Assembly: GCA_938082545.1 (NCBI GenBank)
Contig: CALKCL010000005.1
Location: 87,677-151,676 of the forward strand
Reading direction: 5' to 3'
Source of the DNA: an uncultured Gammaproteobacteria bacterium
GTDB lineage: Bacteria; Pseudomonadota; Gammaproteobacteria; Ga0077536
Length of the DNA: 64,000 nucleotides
Positions 1-8,798 of this stretch are shown piece after piece. Each line of letters begins with the position of its first letter. Positions within the stretch are counted from its first letter, which is position 1. The position numbers were made by a program, and so were the translations under genes. The notes below the pieces were generated by a model. It was given only the letters and a program-made list of their open reading frames with translations, searched no databases and was not told the origin of the DNA.

Positions 1-864
1 GCGAGTGGAGCGATAATTTTGCTCAAGCCGAATCATTTCATGCTTAGCGAAGTCTCGTCGAAATCGTTGCATGTTTTCAACCTCAGCACCACGCCAACTA
101 TAAATTGATTGATCGTCGTCACCAACTGCATAAAACTGACTCTCTTCCCCCGCGAGCTGTCGAAGCCATGCATATTGAATAGCATTGGTGTCCTGAAATT
201 CATCAACCAAAATATGTCGGAATCGCATTTTATAATGCTGCAACAAACTAGGCGCGTTAACCCACAGCTCATTAGCCCTCAAAAGCAGCTCAGCAAAGTC
301 AACTAAGCCTGACCTCTCACATGAAACCTCATACGCTTCATAAATTTTAACCATTGTCCTCGTGGAGCTATCACCATAGTCATCAACGTACTTCGGGCGC
401 TCTCCTCGATCTTTACATCCGTTAATAAACCATTGCACTTCTTTCGCAGGATATTCTTTGTCGTTTAAACGAAGATCTTTAATCATTCTTTTTACCAGAC
501 GTAATTGATCGTCCGAATCGATGATTTGAAATTTTTCCGCTAACTTCGCTTCCTTCCAATGAAGCCTAAGTAGTCTGTGAGCGATACTATGGAAAGTCCC
601 TACCCAAATCGATGCGACTTCAAACTGCGTCAACCCTGCTATTCGAGAACGCATTTCTGCTGCCGCTTTATTAGTAAACGTCACAGCAAGAATGCTTCTA
701 GGGGATGCCAAACCTGTTTCTAGGCACCAAGCTACCCGGTGCACTAGTACTTTAGTTTTGCCACTGCCTGCACCAGCTAAAACCAACAGCTGAGGCGCCT
801 CAGATGTAACGGCATCTCTCTGTTTTTCGTTCAATACGTCTAAGATCGGATCATTTGCCATCAT
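1..864 (-). CDS. uvrD: DNA helicase II UvrD, N-terminal part (cut by window edge)
   Basis: ATP-dependent 3'-5' superfamily 1 helicase of nucleotide excision and mismatch repair. The minus-strand frame is open from an ATG at 864 to the left edge (288 codons). It begins MMANDPILDVLNEKQRDAV, followed by Walker A AGAGSGKT (motif I, about residue 32), motif Ia AVTFTNKAAAEM, GTFHSIAHRLLR, the ILVDEFQDT DEXX box (motif II, about residue 225), GDDDQSIYSWRG (motif III) and QNYRST at the edge. The match to UvrD is closer than to Rep or PcrA because of the LVDFAELLLRA and NAIQYAWLRQL stretches (recalled). A second ATG at 861 is an equally possible start. The gene diverges from pmbA across a 113-base gap in which I see no LexA-type box. 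Confidence 0.95.
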   Translation of the reverse strand, partial: MMANDPILDVLNEKQRDAVTSEAPQLLVLAGAGSGKTKVLVHRVAWCLETGLASPRSILAVTFTNKAAAEMRSRIAGLTQFEVASIWVGTFHSIAHRLLRLHWKEAKLAEKFQIIDSDDQLRLVKRMIKDLRLNDKEYPAKEVQWFINGCKDRGERPKYVDDYGDSSTRTMVKIYEAYEVSCERSGLVDFAELLLRANELWVNAPSLLQHYKMRFRHILVDEFQDTNAIQYAWLRQLAGEESQFYAVGDDDQSIYSWRGAEVENMQRFRRDFAKHEMIRLEQNYRSTR

Positions 865-977
865 TAAGCCAATAAATTTAATAAACTGGAGCCTCTATAA
901 ACCCTATAGGCAAATCGAGGCGGTTAAGATCAAATACGATTTAGCATCCGAATGCCAGAAAGGTTACGATAGGATAC

Positions 978-2327
978 ATGTATTTTAACAAAAATCAGAA
1001 CTTTAATAACCCTGATGTTTTAAGCGAAGTCGCAGAAAAAGTGCTTCACATTGCTAAACAAAAAGGATTAACCGAAATTGAAATCTCTCTATTTGGAGGG
1101 GAAGGTATTGAAACCTCCGTGCGGGATAATACCTGTGAGTCAATTGAGCATCAAAAAGACAAAAGCATTGCTATCACTGTTTATCAGAGTGGAAGAAAAG
1201 GCACCGCAAAAAGCTCTGATTTTTCTATTGGCTCAATTACTAGCACAATCGAGTCGGCCGCGACTATAGCAGGGTATAGCGAAGCCGACCCCTATGCGGG
1301 ACTTATAGAAAAAAAATACTTGTGTAAGAAAGCAATCAATCTAGATCTAGATTATCCCTGGGATATAGAAATAGACGAAATGGTTCAAATTGCCGCGCGA
1401 GCTGAAATCTCTGCCCTAGATGCCAGTGCACAGACTCTTAGGTCGGATGGGGCGCATGTAAGTAAATATCGTGGAGCAAAAGTCTACGCTAATAGTTTGG
1501 GGTTCAATCAGGGCTACCAAAGTACGCGGCATAGTCTTAGTGCCATCATGATTGCCGAGAACGGGCCTGATGAAAAACAAAAAGGGTATTGGTCTTCGTC
1601 ACACAGAGATCCGATAAAACTCATGAGCCCTGAAGAAATTGGAGCTTTATCCTGTCGACGCGCGGAAGGAAAACTAAACGCCAAAAAAATACCAACCGGC
1701 CAATATGCAATCCTGTTTGAACCTCGCGTCAGCGCAGGTATTTTTGGTCATGTGCTCAGTGCGCTCTCGGGGAAAGCCCAGTATGAAAAAAACTCTTTTT
1801 TAGCAGATTCTCTAGGAAAAATAGTGCTCCCGACTTTCATCTCTATCTCCGAAGACCCACATTTGCAAACAGGCCCAAGCAGTGCTCCTTTTGACAGCGA
1901 CGGAATGGGTACGATGCAAAAAGATTTTGTCCGCCACGGGTGTGTGAAAAATTACGCATTAGGCGGCTACGCTGCCAGAAAACTGAAAATGGAGCCAACA
2001 GGAAATTCTGGAGGATGCTTTAACATTGCGATTAATGGAGGAGAGTATAACCAAAAAGAACTCATCCAGGCTACCAGGTCTGGCCTTCTTATCACCGACT
2101 TGATGGGGTTCGGGGTTAACCTACTGACAGGGGACTATTCAAGAGGCGCTTCCGGCTACCTTATAGAGAATGGGGAGCTTGTCCATGCAGTGGAAGAAAT
2201 CACGATTGCCGGGAATCTCAAAGAAATGCTAATGGGAATTACTCAAATAGGAAATGATGAAGACTTAGAGGCATCGATAAAAGTCGGCACTCTTTGTATC
2301 GACAGCATGACGGTTGCCGGAGGGTAA
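978..2327 (+). CDS. pmbA: Metalloprotease subunit PmbA/TldE
   Basis: TldE subunit of the TldD/TldE protease, which acts in the cytoplasm on unfolded peptides, microcin precursors and the CcdA antitoxin. The 449-residue length is normal for PmbA. Family features seen are an N-terminal domain with SLFGGEGIETSVRDN, the middle segment GQYAILFEPRVSAGIFGHVL, the glycine-rich NSGGCFNIAINGGEYNQKEL region and the C-terminal end SMTVAGG. TldE itself lacks the zinc HExxxH helix, and none is visible here. No tldD partner lies in the window, which is common because the two genes are often unlinked. The gene converges on msbA with a 22-base gap. Confidence 0.93.
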   Translation: MYFNKNQNFNNPDVLSEVAEKVLHIAKQKGLTEIEISLFGGEGIETSVRDNTCESIEHQKDKSIAITVYQSGRKGTAKSSDFSIGSITSTIESAATIAGYSEADPYAGLIEKKYLCKKAINLDLDYPWDIEIDEMVQIAARAEISALDASAQTLRSDGAHVSKYRGAKVYANSLGFNQGYQSTRHSLSAIMIAENGPDEKQKGYWSSSHRDPIKLMSPEEIGALSCRRAEGKLNAKKIPTGQYAILFEPRVSAGIFGHVLSALSGKAQYEKNSFLADSLGKIVLPTFISISEDPHLQTGPSSAPFDSDGMGTMQKDFVRHGCVKNYALGGYAARKLKMEPTGNSGGCFNIAINGGEYNQKELIQATRSGLLITDLMGFGVNLLTGDYSRGASGYLIENGELVHAVEEITIAGNLKEMLMGITQIGNDEDLEASIKVGTLCIDSMTVAGG

Positions 2328-2349
2328 AGCTCAGCGTAGAACGCATTAT

Positions 2350-4092
2350 TTATCCTTCAAATTCGTAATGCGTACTATACAAATGAGAGTAAACCCCTTT
2401 TTTACTTAGTAACTCATCATGTGTTCCAGTTTCTAAAATGGTTCCTTTATCTATCACAACTATACGATCAGCTTCAATTACTGTTGATAATCTGTGCGCC
2501 ACCACGAGGTTTGTGCGTCCATACCTTAGGCTCTTCAAGGCCTGTTGGATAAGACTTTCTGCCTCATTATCAAGGGCGGCTGTCGCCTCATCCATAATTA
2601 AAATAGGAGCATCTTTGAGGAACGCTCTAGCTATTGCTATCCGCTGCTTTTGTCCTCCCGAAAGACGAGACCCATTTTCTCCGACAGCTGTTTGCATCCC
2701 ATCGGAAAACTGACCAGCAAATGCTAAAACTTGCGCTTTTTCTGCCGCATATAATATCTGCTCTTCAGAAGCCGCACAGTTCGCCCCATATGCAATATTG
2801 TTATGTATTGTATCGTTAAACAGCACGATATTTTGGCTCACATATCCTATATTTGATCGCAAACTGTCCAAAGAAAAATCTTCTATGTTTACCCCATCAA
2901 GACTAATGACTCCATTTGAAGGCGAATAGAATCTTGGCAAGAGATTCACCAGCGTCGACTTCCCACCTCCAGATTTACCAACAAATGCTACGGTCTCCCC
3001 AGGCCGAATAGTCAGAGAAATTTTTGTAAGTACTTCTTGCCCATCATAACGAGCAGAAATGTCTGCAAACTCGATTTGCCCTTGAACTTTTCCACAGACT
3101 CGCCCCGCGTTGTTTTCAACTGGCGTATCAATCAACGTAAATACCGACTTCGCAGCGGCCATTCCTCGTTGCAAAAATTCGTTGGCTCCCGCCAACCGTT
3201 TAATGGGCGGCAAAAGTAGAGCCGTCGCGGTTACGAAAGAAACGAAATCTCCTCGTGTCATTGCCGAATCAGTGGCTTCTTTTAAAGCAAGCATGATTAA
3301 AATCGAGATTCCGGTTGCTACTATTAGCTGGATCAAAGGCACGACCATGGCACTAGAGCGGACCACTTTCATCTGAAATTTTCGAGCATGGTGAACGGCA
3401 CGTAAAAACCGGCTGCCTTCATGTGAATAACCACTGTAAATTTTTATTTCGAGGTGACCTTTAATAGCTTCTCCAGCGACTCCATTTAATTCGCCTATCG
3501 AGCCTTGCAGACGAGAGCTCATATTACGCATCTTTTTTGAAACACGACGGACAACAATAGCTATCAAAGGAGCGAAAAAAATCAGGAATATCGCTAGCCG
3601 CCAATTCAAATAAGTCAGGTAGCCCAACAAAACCAAAACTACTGCAGAATCTTTTACAGCAACCGTTATGACTCTCGTTGAAGCCTCAGCAACTTGCGTC
3701 ACATCAAAAGTAAACTTCGATATCAAGTTGCCAGTTCCTGATTTGTCATAAAAACCTGCAGGTTGCCTGATTAGCGCATCGAACATCCGCATTCTTAAAT
3801 CACAAATAGTTGTCTGTGCGACCCAGTTTAAACTAACCGTCGCGATGTAGCTTAATACCCCACGAACAAAAAAAAGCGTTATCAATACTAACGGGATGTG
3901 AAGAGCCAAAGAGCCTTGAGTCTCACCAAAGTCACCGTCAATTAAAGGCTTCACGAGGGCCGGCAAAATCCACTCAGTGGAGGCTAGCCCAATCATTGCG
4001 GCTATAGATAAGGCGAACACCTTCCAATGTGGTTTAACAAAAGCAAGAAGCCGAACATATATTTTAGACGTGTCTGAATGGAATGCCTGCAT
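2350..4092 (-). CDS. msbA: Lipid A export ATP-binding/permease protein MsbA
   Basis: Inner-membrane ABC half-transporter that flips core-lipid A to the periplasmic leaflet. The protein has 580 residues, the usual MsbA size. An N-terminal six-helix membrane domain (about residues 20-310) is followed by the nucleotide-binding domain with Walker A GKSGGGKST, signature LSGGQKQR, Walker B ILIMDEATAALD and the switch histidine in VVAHRLST. Related multidrug ABC exporters share this layout, so the assignment rests on overall resemblance. It lies 44 bases downstream of hemD on the same strand, a position where hemX and hemY often sit in related genomes. The usual partner lpxK is not adjacent. Confidence 0.9.
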   Translation of the reverse strand: MQAFHSDTSKIYVRLLAFVKPHWKVFALSIAAMIGLASTEWILPALVKPLIDGDFGETQGSLALHIPLVLITLFFVRGVLSYIATVSLNWVAQTTICDLRMRMFDALIRQPAGFYDKSGTGNLISKFTFDVTQVAEASTRVITVAVKDSAVVLVLLGYLTYLNWRLAIFLIFFAPLIAIVVRRVSKKMRNMSSRLQGSIGELNGVAGEAIKGHLEIKIYSGYSHEGSRFLRAVHHARKFQMKVVRSSAMVVPLIQLIVATGISILIMLALKEATDSAMTRGDFVSFVTATALLLPPIKRLAGANEFLQRGMAAAKSVFTLIDTPVENNAGRVCGKVQGQIEFADISARYDGQEVLTKISLTIRPGETVAFVGKSGGGKSTLVNLLPRFYSPSNGVISLDGVNIEDFSLDSLRSNIGYVSQNIVLFNDTIHNNIAYGANCAASEEQILYAAEKAQVLAFAGQFSDGMQTAVGENGSRLSGGQKQRIAIARAFLKDAPILIMDEATAALDNEAESLIQQALKSLRYGRTNLVVAHRLSTVIEADRIVVIDKGTILETGTHDELLSKKGVYSHLYSTHYEFEG

Positions 4093-4136
4093 TTACGAGC
4101 CCTACCCCTAACGGTTTTTGTACGAACCTATCATGT

Positions 4137-4895
4137 CTAGACGCTTTTTGCCGCCCATTCTTTTATTGTCGACACAACATGCGCATCAGAAAACTCTTTC
4201 ACAACTATTGGCATCAAAGAGAACCCTGACAATGCGATCTCAGCTGCTAGCCTAGATCCTAAAACCAGCGTCTGCACATCGAAAAGCCAGGTAAGATCCT
4301 CTGCTATTATTTTACTTACAAGAATATCTAGAGCTTGTTTACTGGCAATTATAAGAAGATCTGGAGCAGCGCTAGAATCTAGCTTTTGAAGCAGGCCTCC
4401 CTGGATCTCACGCCTGACATAACAGCTCAAGTACTCGACTGTATATCCTCGGCTCTCTAAACCTCTGCATAGCAACTCGCGACCTCCGTTTCCACGGAAA
4501 ATGACCACCGTCTTAGGAATGCAGGTGCGTTGCAACTCTAATAACTCAAGCAATCCTTCAGAATTATAAGAAGTCCTAGGTATGATACAACCGCTTACAC
4601 CCATGTTTTTAAGGGTCTTTTTCGTGGCAGGCCCTATTCCAAGAACGGAAATATTGACCGAATTCTTCGATGCCTCTAAGAATGCTCTAGCGCCGAATCT
4701 CGCAGCATTTTTACTAACAAATATTGCGATTTGAAAGCGAGGCATGAGATCGCAATCTGACTGGGATGTATTAGCTTCTATTTCAAACATAGGCACGTTT
4801 ACTACTATAGCTCTTTCTTTTTGCAGTAAATGAGACAAAGCTTTGGACTCACTCTCTGGGCGAGTCAGCAAGACAGACAGGGAGGACAATGACAC
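4137..4895 (-). CDS. hemD: Uroporphyrinogen-III synthase
   Basis: Cyclises hydroxymethylbilane with inversion of ring D to give uroporphyrinogen III, the branch point for heme and siroheme. The protein has 252 residues, normal for HemD. This family is poorly conserved. The call rests on the N-terminal LLTRPESESKALSHLL, the central GIGPATKKTLKNMG and FRGNGGRELL, the later ASKQALDIL, and its place 17 bases after hemC on the same strand. The hemC-hemD pair is probably cotranscribed. It is followed by msbA rather than hemX. Confidence 0.9.
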   Translation of the reverse strand: MSLSSLSVLLTRPESESKALSHLLQKERAIVVNVPMFEIEANTSQSDCDLMPRFQIAIFVSKNAARFGARAFLEASKNSVNISVLGIGPATKKTLKNMGVSGCIIPRTSYNSEGLLELLELQRTCIPKTVVIFRGNGGRELLCRGLESRGYTVEYLSCYVRREIQGGLLQKLDSSAAPDLLIIASKQALDILVSKIIAEDLTWLFDVQTLVLGSRLAAEIALSGFSLMPIVVKEFSDAHVVSTIKEWAAKSV

Positions 4896-4912
4896 TTAAA
4901 TTATACCTCTAG

Positions 4913-5836
4913 TCAAACTGCCGATAAAATCTTATCAGCGCCGGCCTCTCTAAGTCTATTTGCAAGAGTTTCTCCAAGCCGTTCCGCATCGCTCTTAGGA
5001 GCCTCTAATCGGCGATTAATCAATAGTTGGCCGTCACTACTTGCTACCACTCCAGTCAAAATGAGTTTATCATTTTTTATAACTGCGTGACCCCCAATCG
5101 GAACTTGGCAACTTCCGTTCAAAATTCTATTCATCGAGCGCTCTGCTTTAACGCAGTTAGCAGAACTCTCACAGTTTAAAGGAGCTACAAGAGATTGGAT
5201 ATCGGTCCGAGCCGTGCATACCTCGACTCCTATCGCACCCTGCCCTACAGCTGGCACCAATTCGTCTAGACCGAAATATCCGCATTTCGTAGAGATCAAA
5301 CCTAATCTCTTTAGTCCTGCAGCAGCTAGTACGATCGCATCATACTGACCACTTTGTTGCTTTTCCAAGCGAGTTGTTACGTTACCCCTTAAATCACGAA
5401 TATTAAGATCTCTGCGAAGTGCCAATATCTGACTTCGTCTCCTCAAACTCGATGTGCCAACTGTTGCGCCAGCAGGCAGAGTAGTCAAATCGTATCCATT
5501 ACTGGTTACTAGCACGTCTCTAGCATCTTCTCGTCCAAGAATAGACGCTATACAAAACTCGGGACTTATAGCGTTGGGCAAGTCTTTCATGGAGTGGACA
5601 GCCAAATCGGCTCTACTCTCTAACAGAGCGACCTCAAGCTCTTTTATAAATAAACCTTTCCCTCCAATCTTAGATAGAGACATATCTAAGACTCTATCTC
5701 CCTCGGTAGTTATTTCAACAAATTCAATTCTTAAGTCTGGATTCAAAGCTATAAGTTTGCTCGCTACAAAACGACTCTGCCAAAGAGCCAACTGGCTAGC
5801 TCGAGTTGCGATACGTATTACGCTTTCTTTTTTCAA
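4913..5836 (-). CDS. hemC: Porphobilinogen deaminase (hydroxymethylbilane synthase)
   Basis: Polymerises four porphobilinogen units to hydroxymethylbilane in tetrapyrrole synthesis. The protein has 307 residues, normal for HemC. Seen are the N-terminal IRIATRASQLALWQSRFV, the HSMKDLP loop, TSSLRRRSQILALR, IRDLRGNVTTRLEK, and the cofactor-binding cysteine in NGSCQVPIGGHA that carries the dipyrromethane. It is the first gene of a hemC-hemD unit and diverges from gshB over a 99-base AT-rich gap that must hold both promoters. Confidence 0.97.
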   Translation of the reverse strand: MKKESVIRIATRASQLALWQSRFVASKLIALNPDLRIEFVEITTEGDRVLDMSLSKIGGKGLFIKELEVALLESRADLAVHSMKDLPNAISPEFCIASILGREDARDVLVTSNGYDLTTLPAGATVGTSSLRRRSQILALRRDLNIRDLRGNVTTRLEKQQSGQYDAIVLAAAGLKRLGLISTKCGYFGLDELVPAVGQGAIGVEVCTARTDIQSLVAPLNCESSANCVKAERSMNRILNGSCQVPIGGHAVIKNDKLILTGVVASSDGQLLINRRLEAPKSDAERLGETLANRLREAGADKILSAV

Positions 5837-5935
5837 GAAGTTATTCCCACGCTTTTATAACTGTATAATGACAATATATCTTAATAATATGAATTAGAGT
5901 CGCTGGTTGGGTCTTTTAAAATAGGTTTACATATC

Positions 5936-6907
5936 ATGAAGAAACGCCTCGGAGTCATTATGGACCCTATTACAGGGATAAAACCGTACAAGGACACCAC
6001 CCTCGCACTACTGCTTGCTGCGCAGAAATTTAACTACGACATCTATTATATGGAAATGAGCAACTTGTCACTAGTAGACGGAGCTGCTTTCGGTAAAGCC
6101 AGCAGAATAGAAGTCTACGACTCCAACGATCGTTGGTTTCAATATCTAGATAATGAGCCCACCAAGAATTATCCTTTATCTGATTTTGACTGCATCTTAA
6201 TGCGAAAAGATCCGCCTTTCGATATGGAATACGTTATAGCAACATATATCTTGGAAAAAGCTCAACTTGGTGGCGCGTTAGTCGTCAATGACCCTCGATC
6301 AATCCGAGACTGCAATGAAAAGCTTTTTACTTCTTGGTTCCCCGACTTATGTCCTCCAACACTAGTGACAAGAAGCAAAGATCAACTGCAACAGTTTATG
6401 GAGATCCACCAAGATATCGTGATTAAGCCTCTCGATGGTATGGGTGGGACGTCTGTGTTCCGCATCCGACCTAATGATAGTAACGCAAACGTAATTTTCG
6501 AGACACTGACAAAACTTGAATCAAACTACTGTATGGCACAAAGATACCTCCCTCAGATAGAAAATGGGGACAAAAGAGTAATAGTGGTTAATGGCCAACC
6601 TATTGAATATGCTCTCGCACGCATCCCTGCGAAGGGGGAACTCCGAGGAAATTTAGCAGCAGGCGGACGGGGAGTCCCTCAGCCGCTTTCAGAAGCCGAC
6701 CTTCATATCTGTAGGCGGGTAGGACCCGAATTAGTGAAAAGAGGGTTACTATTTGTTGGGTTAGACATTATTGGCGACAAGTTAACAGAAATCAACGTGA
6801 CAAGCCCCACATGTGCTCGAGAAATTGATACCTTTGGTGAAATACAAGTTGGGGAGATTCTTATGGCAGCATTAGAAGAAATTCTCGTGGCATCGAAGCG
6901 CTCATAA
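5936..6907 (+). CDS. gshB: Glutathione synthetase
   Basis: ATP-grasp ligase joining gamma-glutamylcysteine and glycine to form glutathione in the cytoplasm. The protein has 323 residues, normal for the bacterial family. Seen are the N-terminal GVIMDPITGIKPYKDTTLAL, MRKDPPFDMEYV, the ATP-grasp segment IVIKPLDGMGGTSVFRI, the glycine-rich NLAAGGRGVPQPLS, and GLDIIGDKLTEINVTSPTC. It is followed after 9 bases by a tonB-like gene, the same arrangement as in Pseudomonas. No gshA is present in the window. Confidence 0.97.
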   Translation: MKKRLGVIMDPITGIKPYKDTTLALLLAAQKFNYDIYYMEMSNLSLVDGAAFGKASRIEVYDSNDRWFQYLDNEPTKNYPLSDFDCILMRKDPPFDMEYVIATYILEKAQLGGALVVNDPRSIRDCNEKLFTSWFPDLCPPTLVTRSKDQLQQFMEIHQDIVIKPLDGMGGTSVFRIRPNDSNANVIFETLTKLESNYCMAQRYLPQIENGDKRVIVVNGQPIEYALARIPAKGELRGNLAAGGRGVPQPLSEADLHICRRVGPELVKRGLLFVGLDIIGDKLTEINVTSPTCAREIDTFGEIQVGEILMAALEEILVASKRS

Positions 6908-6916
6908 CCAAAGACA

Positions 6917-7732
6917 ATGACACTAGATAGACAATTTTCGGTAATCTCCCCTCGAAACCGTCTTGCATTCACGTTAATCATAGCTTTTCTTTTCCATTCA
7001 ATGCTTGCTCTGGGTTTTAAAAACCCAAGGGTACAACCTGTAGAATATTTTGGAGAGTCTATTATTGAAGTCAGTATTTCTGTGCAAAACCAAACCAAAA
7101 AAGTTAGCAAAACACCTTCCTCAATGACACAAAACTCCTTATCAGCCCCACCCGAAAAAATGCCAGAACTTATTACAGAGGATGAATCGACAAGCGCTGA
7201 CAGCGTAACTGGTATTGTAAAAACCTTACCCTCCAACCAAGAAGATAAAGAAGCGTCAAAAAAGAAATTGACCGCTGACAAGCTCCTACCAACAGCAAAG
7301 CAGCTTATCAGTAGATCTCTAGCAATGGCTAACTTACACGGGGAAATTCAGGATAGTCTTAAAAGAAGAGATAGCGAAGTGCGCCATAAATATATATCAG
7401 CAAACACAAAAGAGCATAATTATGCAGCATATATGGAGGCGTGGCGCGCAAAAGTCGAGAGAATAGGAAATATGAACTACCCAAATAGAGCGCGAGAAAA
7501 AGGCTTATCTGGAAGCTTGTTGCTTGATGTCGCTATCAGATCAGATGGATCAGTTAAAGAAATAATTATACGGCGCTCCTCTGGTCATGACTTACTCGAC
7601 TCTGGCGCTGTTAAAATTGTTAAACTCGCTGCGCCTTTCGCTCCCTTCCCCGAAAAGATAAAGGGCGAAGTAGATATTCTTCATGTGACTCGAAACTGGA
7701 AATTTGTAAATGATCAACGCCCAACTGACTAA
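6917..7732 (+). CDS. TonB-family energy transducer
   Basis: Probable TonB-like protein that would couple the proton-motive force to outer-membrane receptors through the periplasm. The protein has 271 residues. It has one N-terminal membrane helix (about residues 15-33, LAFTLIIAFLFHSMLALGF), a polar K/E/S-rich linker instead of a classical proline-rich one, and a C-terminal TonB domain (about residues 180-265) with MNYPNRAREKGLSGSLLLDV and SGHDLLDSGAVKIVKLAAPF. No exbB or exbD is nearby. Genes at this place, between gshB and the pyr cluster, form a conserved TonB-like subgroup in pseudomonads, so the true partner receptors are unknown. Confidence 0.85.
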   Translation: MTLDRQFSVISPRNRLAFTLIIAFLFHSMLALGFKNPRVQPVEYFGESIIEVSISVQNQTKKVSKTPSSMTQNSLSAPPEKMPELITEDESTSADSVTGIVKTLPSNQEDKEASKKKLTADKLLPTAKQLISRSLAMANLHGEIQDSLKRRDSEVRHKYISANTKEHNYAAYMEAWRAKVERIGNMNYPNRAREKGLSGSLLLDVAIRSDGSVKEIIIRRSSGHDLLDSGAVKIVKLAAPFAPFPEKIKGEVDILHVTRNWKFVNDQRPTD

Positions 7733-7779
7733 AGGTGGCAGCAATGTTACTTGTTAAAAAAAAGTTCCTTTATGATTAA

Positions 7780-8199
7780 ATGGCGTCGTATTTAGTGAAG
7801 CTTATTACCGCCATGGCTTTCGACTACGGCACAAAAAGGATCGGGGTAGCTATTGGGCAAACAATATCTCTCACCGCTGAACCGTTGCAAGTAATAAAAA
7901 TAAAAAATAAACAAGCAACTTGGGATGAAATAAACTATTTAGTTAAAGAATGGGCTCCTGATGTCTTTGTCTTGGGATATCCAACAATGGCCGACAAATC
8001 ACCTCATTTCCTTATTCCTAAAATAGAGAAATTTTCCAGACAGCTTTCTAGTCGCTATAGCAAAGAGGTAAATTTCGTAGATGAAAGACTTTCTTCTCAT
8101 GCAACTGTAGACTATGCAATGGAAGTAAGAAAAATCGGCCTGGATGCGGTTGCCGCAAAACTTATTTTAGAAACTTGGTTATCTGAGCTAGAAGTTTAA
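7780..8199 (+). CDS. yqgF: Putative pre-16S rRNA nuclease YqgF (RuvX)
   Basis: RNase H-fold protein proposed to trim the 5' end of pre-16S rRNA. The protein has 139 residues. Seen are the DYGTKRIGVAIGQ strand with the first catalytic aspartate, VLGYPTMADKS in the middle, and FVDERLSSHA with the conserved D/E pair. The first 11 residues look like an extension, and an internal ATG at 7813 (MAFDYGTKR) would give a more typical start. In related genomes yqgE (algH) precedes this gene; here it directly follows the tonB-like gene. pyrR starts 3 bases downstream, so the two are probably cotranscribed. Confidence 0.93.
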   Translation: MASYLVKLITAMAFDYGTKRIGVAIGQTISLTAEPLQVIKIKNKQATWDEINYLVKEWAPDVFVLGYPTMADKSPHFLIPKIEKFSRQLSSRYSKEVNFVDERLSSHATVDYAMEVRKIGLDAVAAKLILETWLSELEV

Positions 8200-8202
8200 A
8201 TT

Positions 8203-8715
8203 ATGACTATCCATGAAACTTTAGACACTACGAAACTGCTCAACGAAGTGTGTGAACAGTTAAAGGGCCTTATACGACATATAGATCCAAACAAACTTGG
8301 ATTTATTGGTATTCATACAGGCGGAGTATGGGTTGCAAAAAAAGTTGCTGAAGAACTCCAGCTAAAAACGAATGTAGGCGAATTAAACATTGCGTTCTAC
8401 AGGGATGACTTTAGCAAAATCGGTGTCCATCCAACGGTAAAGCCCTCACAATTGCCGTTCGAAGTTAGCGACCGCCATCTGATCCTCGTAGACGATATTT
8501 TACATACTGGTCGAACGGTGCGTGCCGCAATGAATGAAATATTTGACTATGGTCGCCCACTATCTATAAGTTTAGTAGTCCTTATTGCGAGAAGCGGGAG
8601 AGAGCTTCCGATACATGCGGACGTCTGCGGAGCAGACATCAATTTGTCCAAAGGGGAACATGTTAAACTAAGAGGACCTGAACCACTGCGACTAGAAATA
8701 TGCCGAGACAGTTAA
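8203..8715 (+). CDS. pyrR: PyrR: pyr operon regulator / uracil phosphoribosyltransferase
   Basis: PRTase-fold protein of 170 residues. In Bacillus PyrR binds pyr mRNA with UMP to control attenuation and also has uracil phosphoribosyltransferase activity. The PRPP loop LILVDDILHTGRTVRAAM (about residues 95-112) and IGIHTGGVWVAKKVAEEL are clear, and SLVVLIARSGRELPIHADVCG matches the C-terminal half of the family. It sits 79 bases upstream of pyrB. I cannot see a Bacillus-type PyrR binding loop, so an RNA-binding role is only possible. The pyrB leader features described separately may be the regulatory target. Confidence 0.93.
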   Translation: MTIHETLDTTKLLNEVCEQLKGLIRHIDPNKLGFIGIHTGGVWVAKKVAEELQLKTNVGELNIAFYRDDFSKIGVHPTVKPSQLPFEVSDRHLILVDDILHTGRTVRAAMNEIFDYGRPLSISLVVLIARSGRELPIHADVCGADINLSKGEHVKLRGPEPLRLEICRDS

Positions 8716-8726
8716 CAAAAAATATT

Positions 8727-8739
8727 GTTCCTAAGGAAC
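8727..8739 (+). promoter_or_regulatory. Palindrome that can sequester the pyrB leader Shine-Dalgarno
   Basis: GTTCCTAAGGAAC is a perfect 6-bp inverted repeat around one central base. Its right arm contains AAGGAA, the only good Shine-Dalgarno candidate for the leader ORF that starts at 8745. In RNA the arms could pair and hide the ribosome-binding site, or the DNA palindrome could be an operator. Which of these is true cannot be told from sequence alone. Confidence 0.45.
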
Positions 8740-8744
8740 CAATA

Positions 8745-8798
8745 ATGTTTAAACTGCTGTTAATCCAGCTCCCGCTATATATGCTGGCCAATACATGA
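8745..8798 (+). CDS. Possible 17-residue leader peptide overlapping pyrB
   Basis: A short [20 protein letters not shown], starts with ATG at 8745, 5 bases after an AAGGAAC element, and its stop TGA (8796-8798) overlaps the pyrB start in an ATGA junction. pyrB has no recognisable Shine-Dalgarno of its own directly upstream, so translation of pyrB may depend on ribosomes finishing this ORF. Enterobacterial pyrBI also has a leader peptide (pyrL), but that one is longer and works with a UTP-sensitive terminator, which I do not see here. The peptide is unverified and could be chance. Confidence 0.45.
   Translation: MFKLLLIQLPLYMLANT

Noticed and set aside
865-977. LexA-type box upstream of uvrD
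   Set aside because: No CTGT-N8-ACAG pair was found in the gap, so SOS control is not claimed.
5454-5897. 147-residue open frame opposite hemC
   Set aside because: Shadow of hemC; composition and lack of motifs show that it is not coding.
6703-7281. 192-residue open frame opposite gshB and the tonB-like gene
   Set aside because: Antisense to two well-recognised genes; its translation has no family-like motif.
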